Source: a virus. Taken from it: a stretch of DNA of 31,128 nucleotides. The notes below the pieces were generated by a model, which had not been told where the DNA came from, made no database searches, and saw only the letters and a program-made list of their open reading frames with translations. The translations under genes and the position numbers were made by a program. The stretch is from positions 1-31,128 of the IMG/VR virus record IMGVR_UViG_3300032289_000029. One strand, 5' to 3'. This document shows, one piece after another, positions 30,609-31,128 of the stretch (position 1 is the first letter of the stretch; each line of letters begins with the position of its first letter).

Positions 30609-30857
30609 CTAAAACTGTGACCTTTTCCACAATGCCAGCTCTACAGGTTTAGCACCCAAAGCTTTTAACTCGATAGCCAAGTAGGTATCAAAGTTAGATA
30701 CCCCATAGGCTGGACTAACGTAGACTCGTTCTCGATAATGAGGAATAAAAGTTATACCTCGCAAGATATAGCAGGTATACGTCTCATGCTCCATCATTGC
30801 GCCATGAGGCATCCCAGCATCAGGATCTGGAGTGCGTACTCTTTTCTTGGTAGTCAT
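30609..30857 (-). CDS. 82-aa hypothetical protein
   Basis: The ATG at 30857 overlaps the preceding stop (TGATG). The product has a basic start (MTTKKRVRTPDPDAGMPHG) and a beta-like middle (TYTCYILRGITFIPHYRERV, then SNFDTYLAIELKALGAKPV). No family recognised. It follows an SSB-like gene and is the last protein gene before the structured gap and terminase unit, so a DNA-related early or middle role is possible. Confidence 0.55.
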   Translation of the reverse strand: MTTKKRVRTPDPDAGMPHGAMMEHETYTCYILRGITFIPHYRERVYVSPAYGVSNFDTYLAIELKALGAKPVELALWKRSQF

Positions 30858-31128
30858 CAGAATGGGATATCGTCATCTACATGAGAAGCATTGCCATCAG
30901 TCCTACCTTCAGATCTAGGACGAGCATTACTCTTACTTTCGTACTGACCATCCTTTTCGGACACTGCCAGACTAAAGTATTTTGTACCTGCTTTAGATTC
31001 CTTCAGCCAAGCAGATAAGCGCATTTCAGTACCATTAATATTAATGCTACCAGTGTAATCAGGACTACGCTCGCCCTTCTTCTCTTTCGCCTTAAATAGC
31101 GTGCCACGATTGGTGTTGTCATATTCCA
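30857..31128 (-). CDS. SSB-like / OB-type small protein (partial, runs off right edge)
   Basis: The last 89 residues are present; the N-terminus is beyond the window. The visible part reads YDNTNRGTLFKAKEKKGERS, then DYTGSINING and MRLSAWLKESKAGTKYFSL, a pattern of small phage proteins likely to have an OB-like beta barrel. It ends in a disordered, Ser/Arg-rich linker and the acidic tip DDDIPF, the C-terminal signature by which SSB proteins dock their partners. A ssDNA-binding role is therefore likely and would match the exonuclease/annealing pair at the other end of the window. Confidence 0.7.
   Translation of the reverse strand, partial: EYDNTNRGTLFKAKEKKGERSPDYTGSININGTEMRLSAWLKESKAGTKYFSLAVSEKDGQYESKSNARPRSEGRTDGNASHVDDDIPF

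Overview
The window is a large part of a tailed-phage (Caudoviricetes) genome with podovirus-type architecture. Short-tail proteins like the T7 tail tubular proteins A and B sit next to a portal of the podoviral head-tail connector family, and a T7-type fibre N-terminus and several large ejection-type virion proteins follow. No tape-measure, tail-tube or sheath gene is seen. The DNA looks mildly AT-rich by eye. The host cannot be read from the sequence. The gene set resembles phages of aquatic Gram-negative bacteria, but that is inference. Both window ends cut minus-strand genes (a PDDEXK nuclease on the left, an SSB-like protein on the right), so the genome continues on both sides. No DNA polymerase, helicase, RNA polymerase or integrase is visible here.

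Layout. (1) 1-454, minus: a short operon with a ribbon-helix-helix (RHH) protein and a Holliday-junction-resolvase-like nuclease. (2) 455-608: a divergent regulatory region with a perfect 6-3-6 palindrome inside a good sigma70-like minus-strand promoter. (3) 609-3783, plus: the only plus-strand operon, a recombination cassette. It encodes a small serine recombinase, a hypothetical protein, a 27-aa membrane peptide, a winged-helix-like protein, a YqaJ-type exonuclease, a 58-aa GTG-start peptide and a DUF1071-type single-strand annealing protein. A strong terminator at about 3786-3812 closes it. (4) 31128-3811, minus: one long late region. In transcription order it holds an SSB-like protein, a small unknown, a structured noncoding gap, tRNA-Tyr, small and large terminase, a GNAT protein, a run of tiny basic proteins, portal, a Bbp19-like protein, scaffold, terminator, capsid, a small protein, an attenuator-like hairpin, tail tubular A and B, four virion/ejection proteins, a T7-like fibre, a LamG/SPRY adhesin, two more tail-tip genes, a lysis cassette (XhlA-like, small membrane protein, 3TM holin, M15 endopeptidase), a Cys-rich protein, an HTH-metallophosphoesterase and an acidic protein.

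How the parts fit. The exonuclease and annealing protein form a Red-like pair, and the flanking junction nuclease and SSB-like protein could serve the same recombination pathway. Most late genes overlap by 1-11 nt (ATGA, TAATG), so translation is probably coupled. The capsid gene is the main exception: it is separated from scaffold by a terminator and a noncoding gap, and a hairpin lies two genes downstream, as expected if capsid is made in excess. An 8-bp motif (minus-strand GGCATATC) recurs in the two large late noncoding gaps and is a candidate phage-specific control element.
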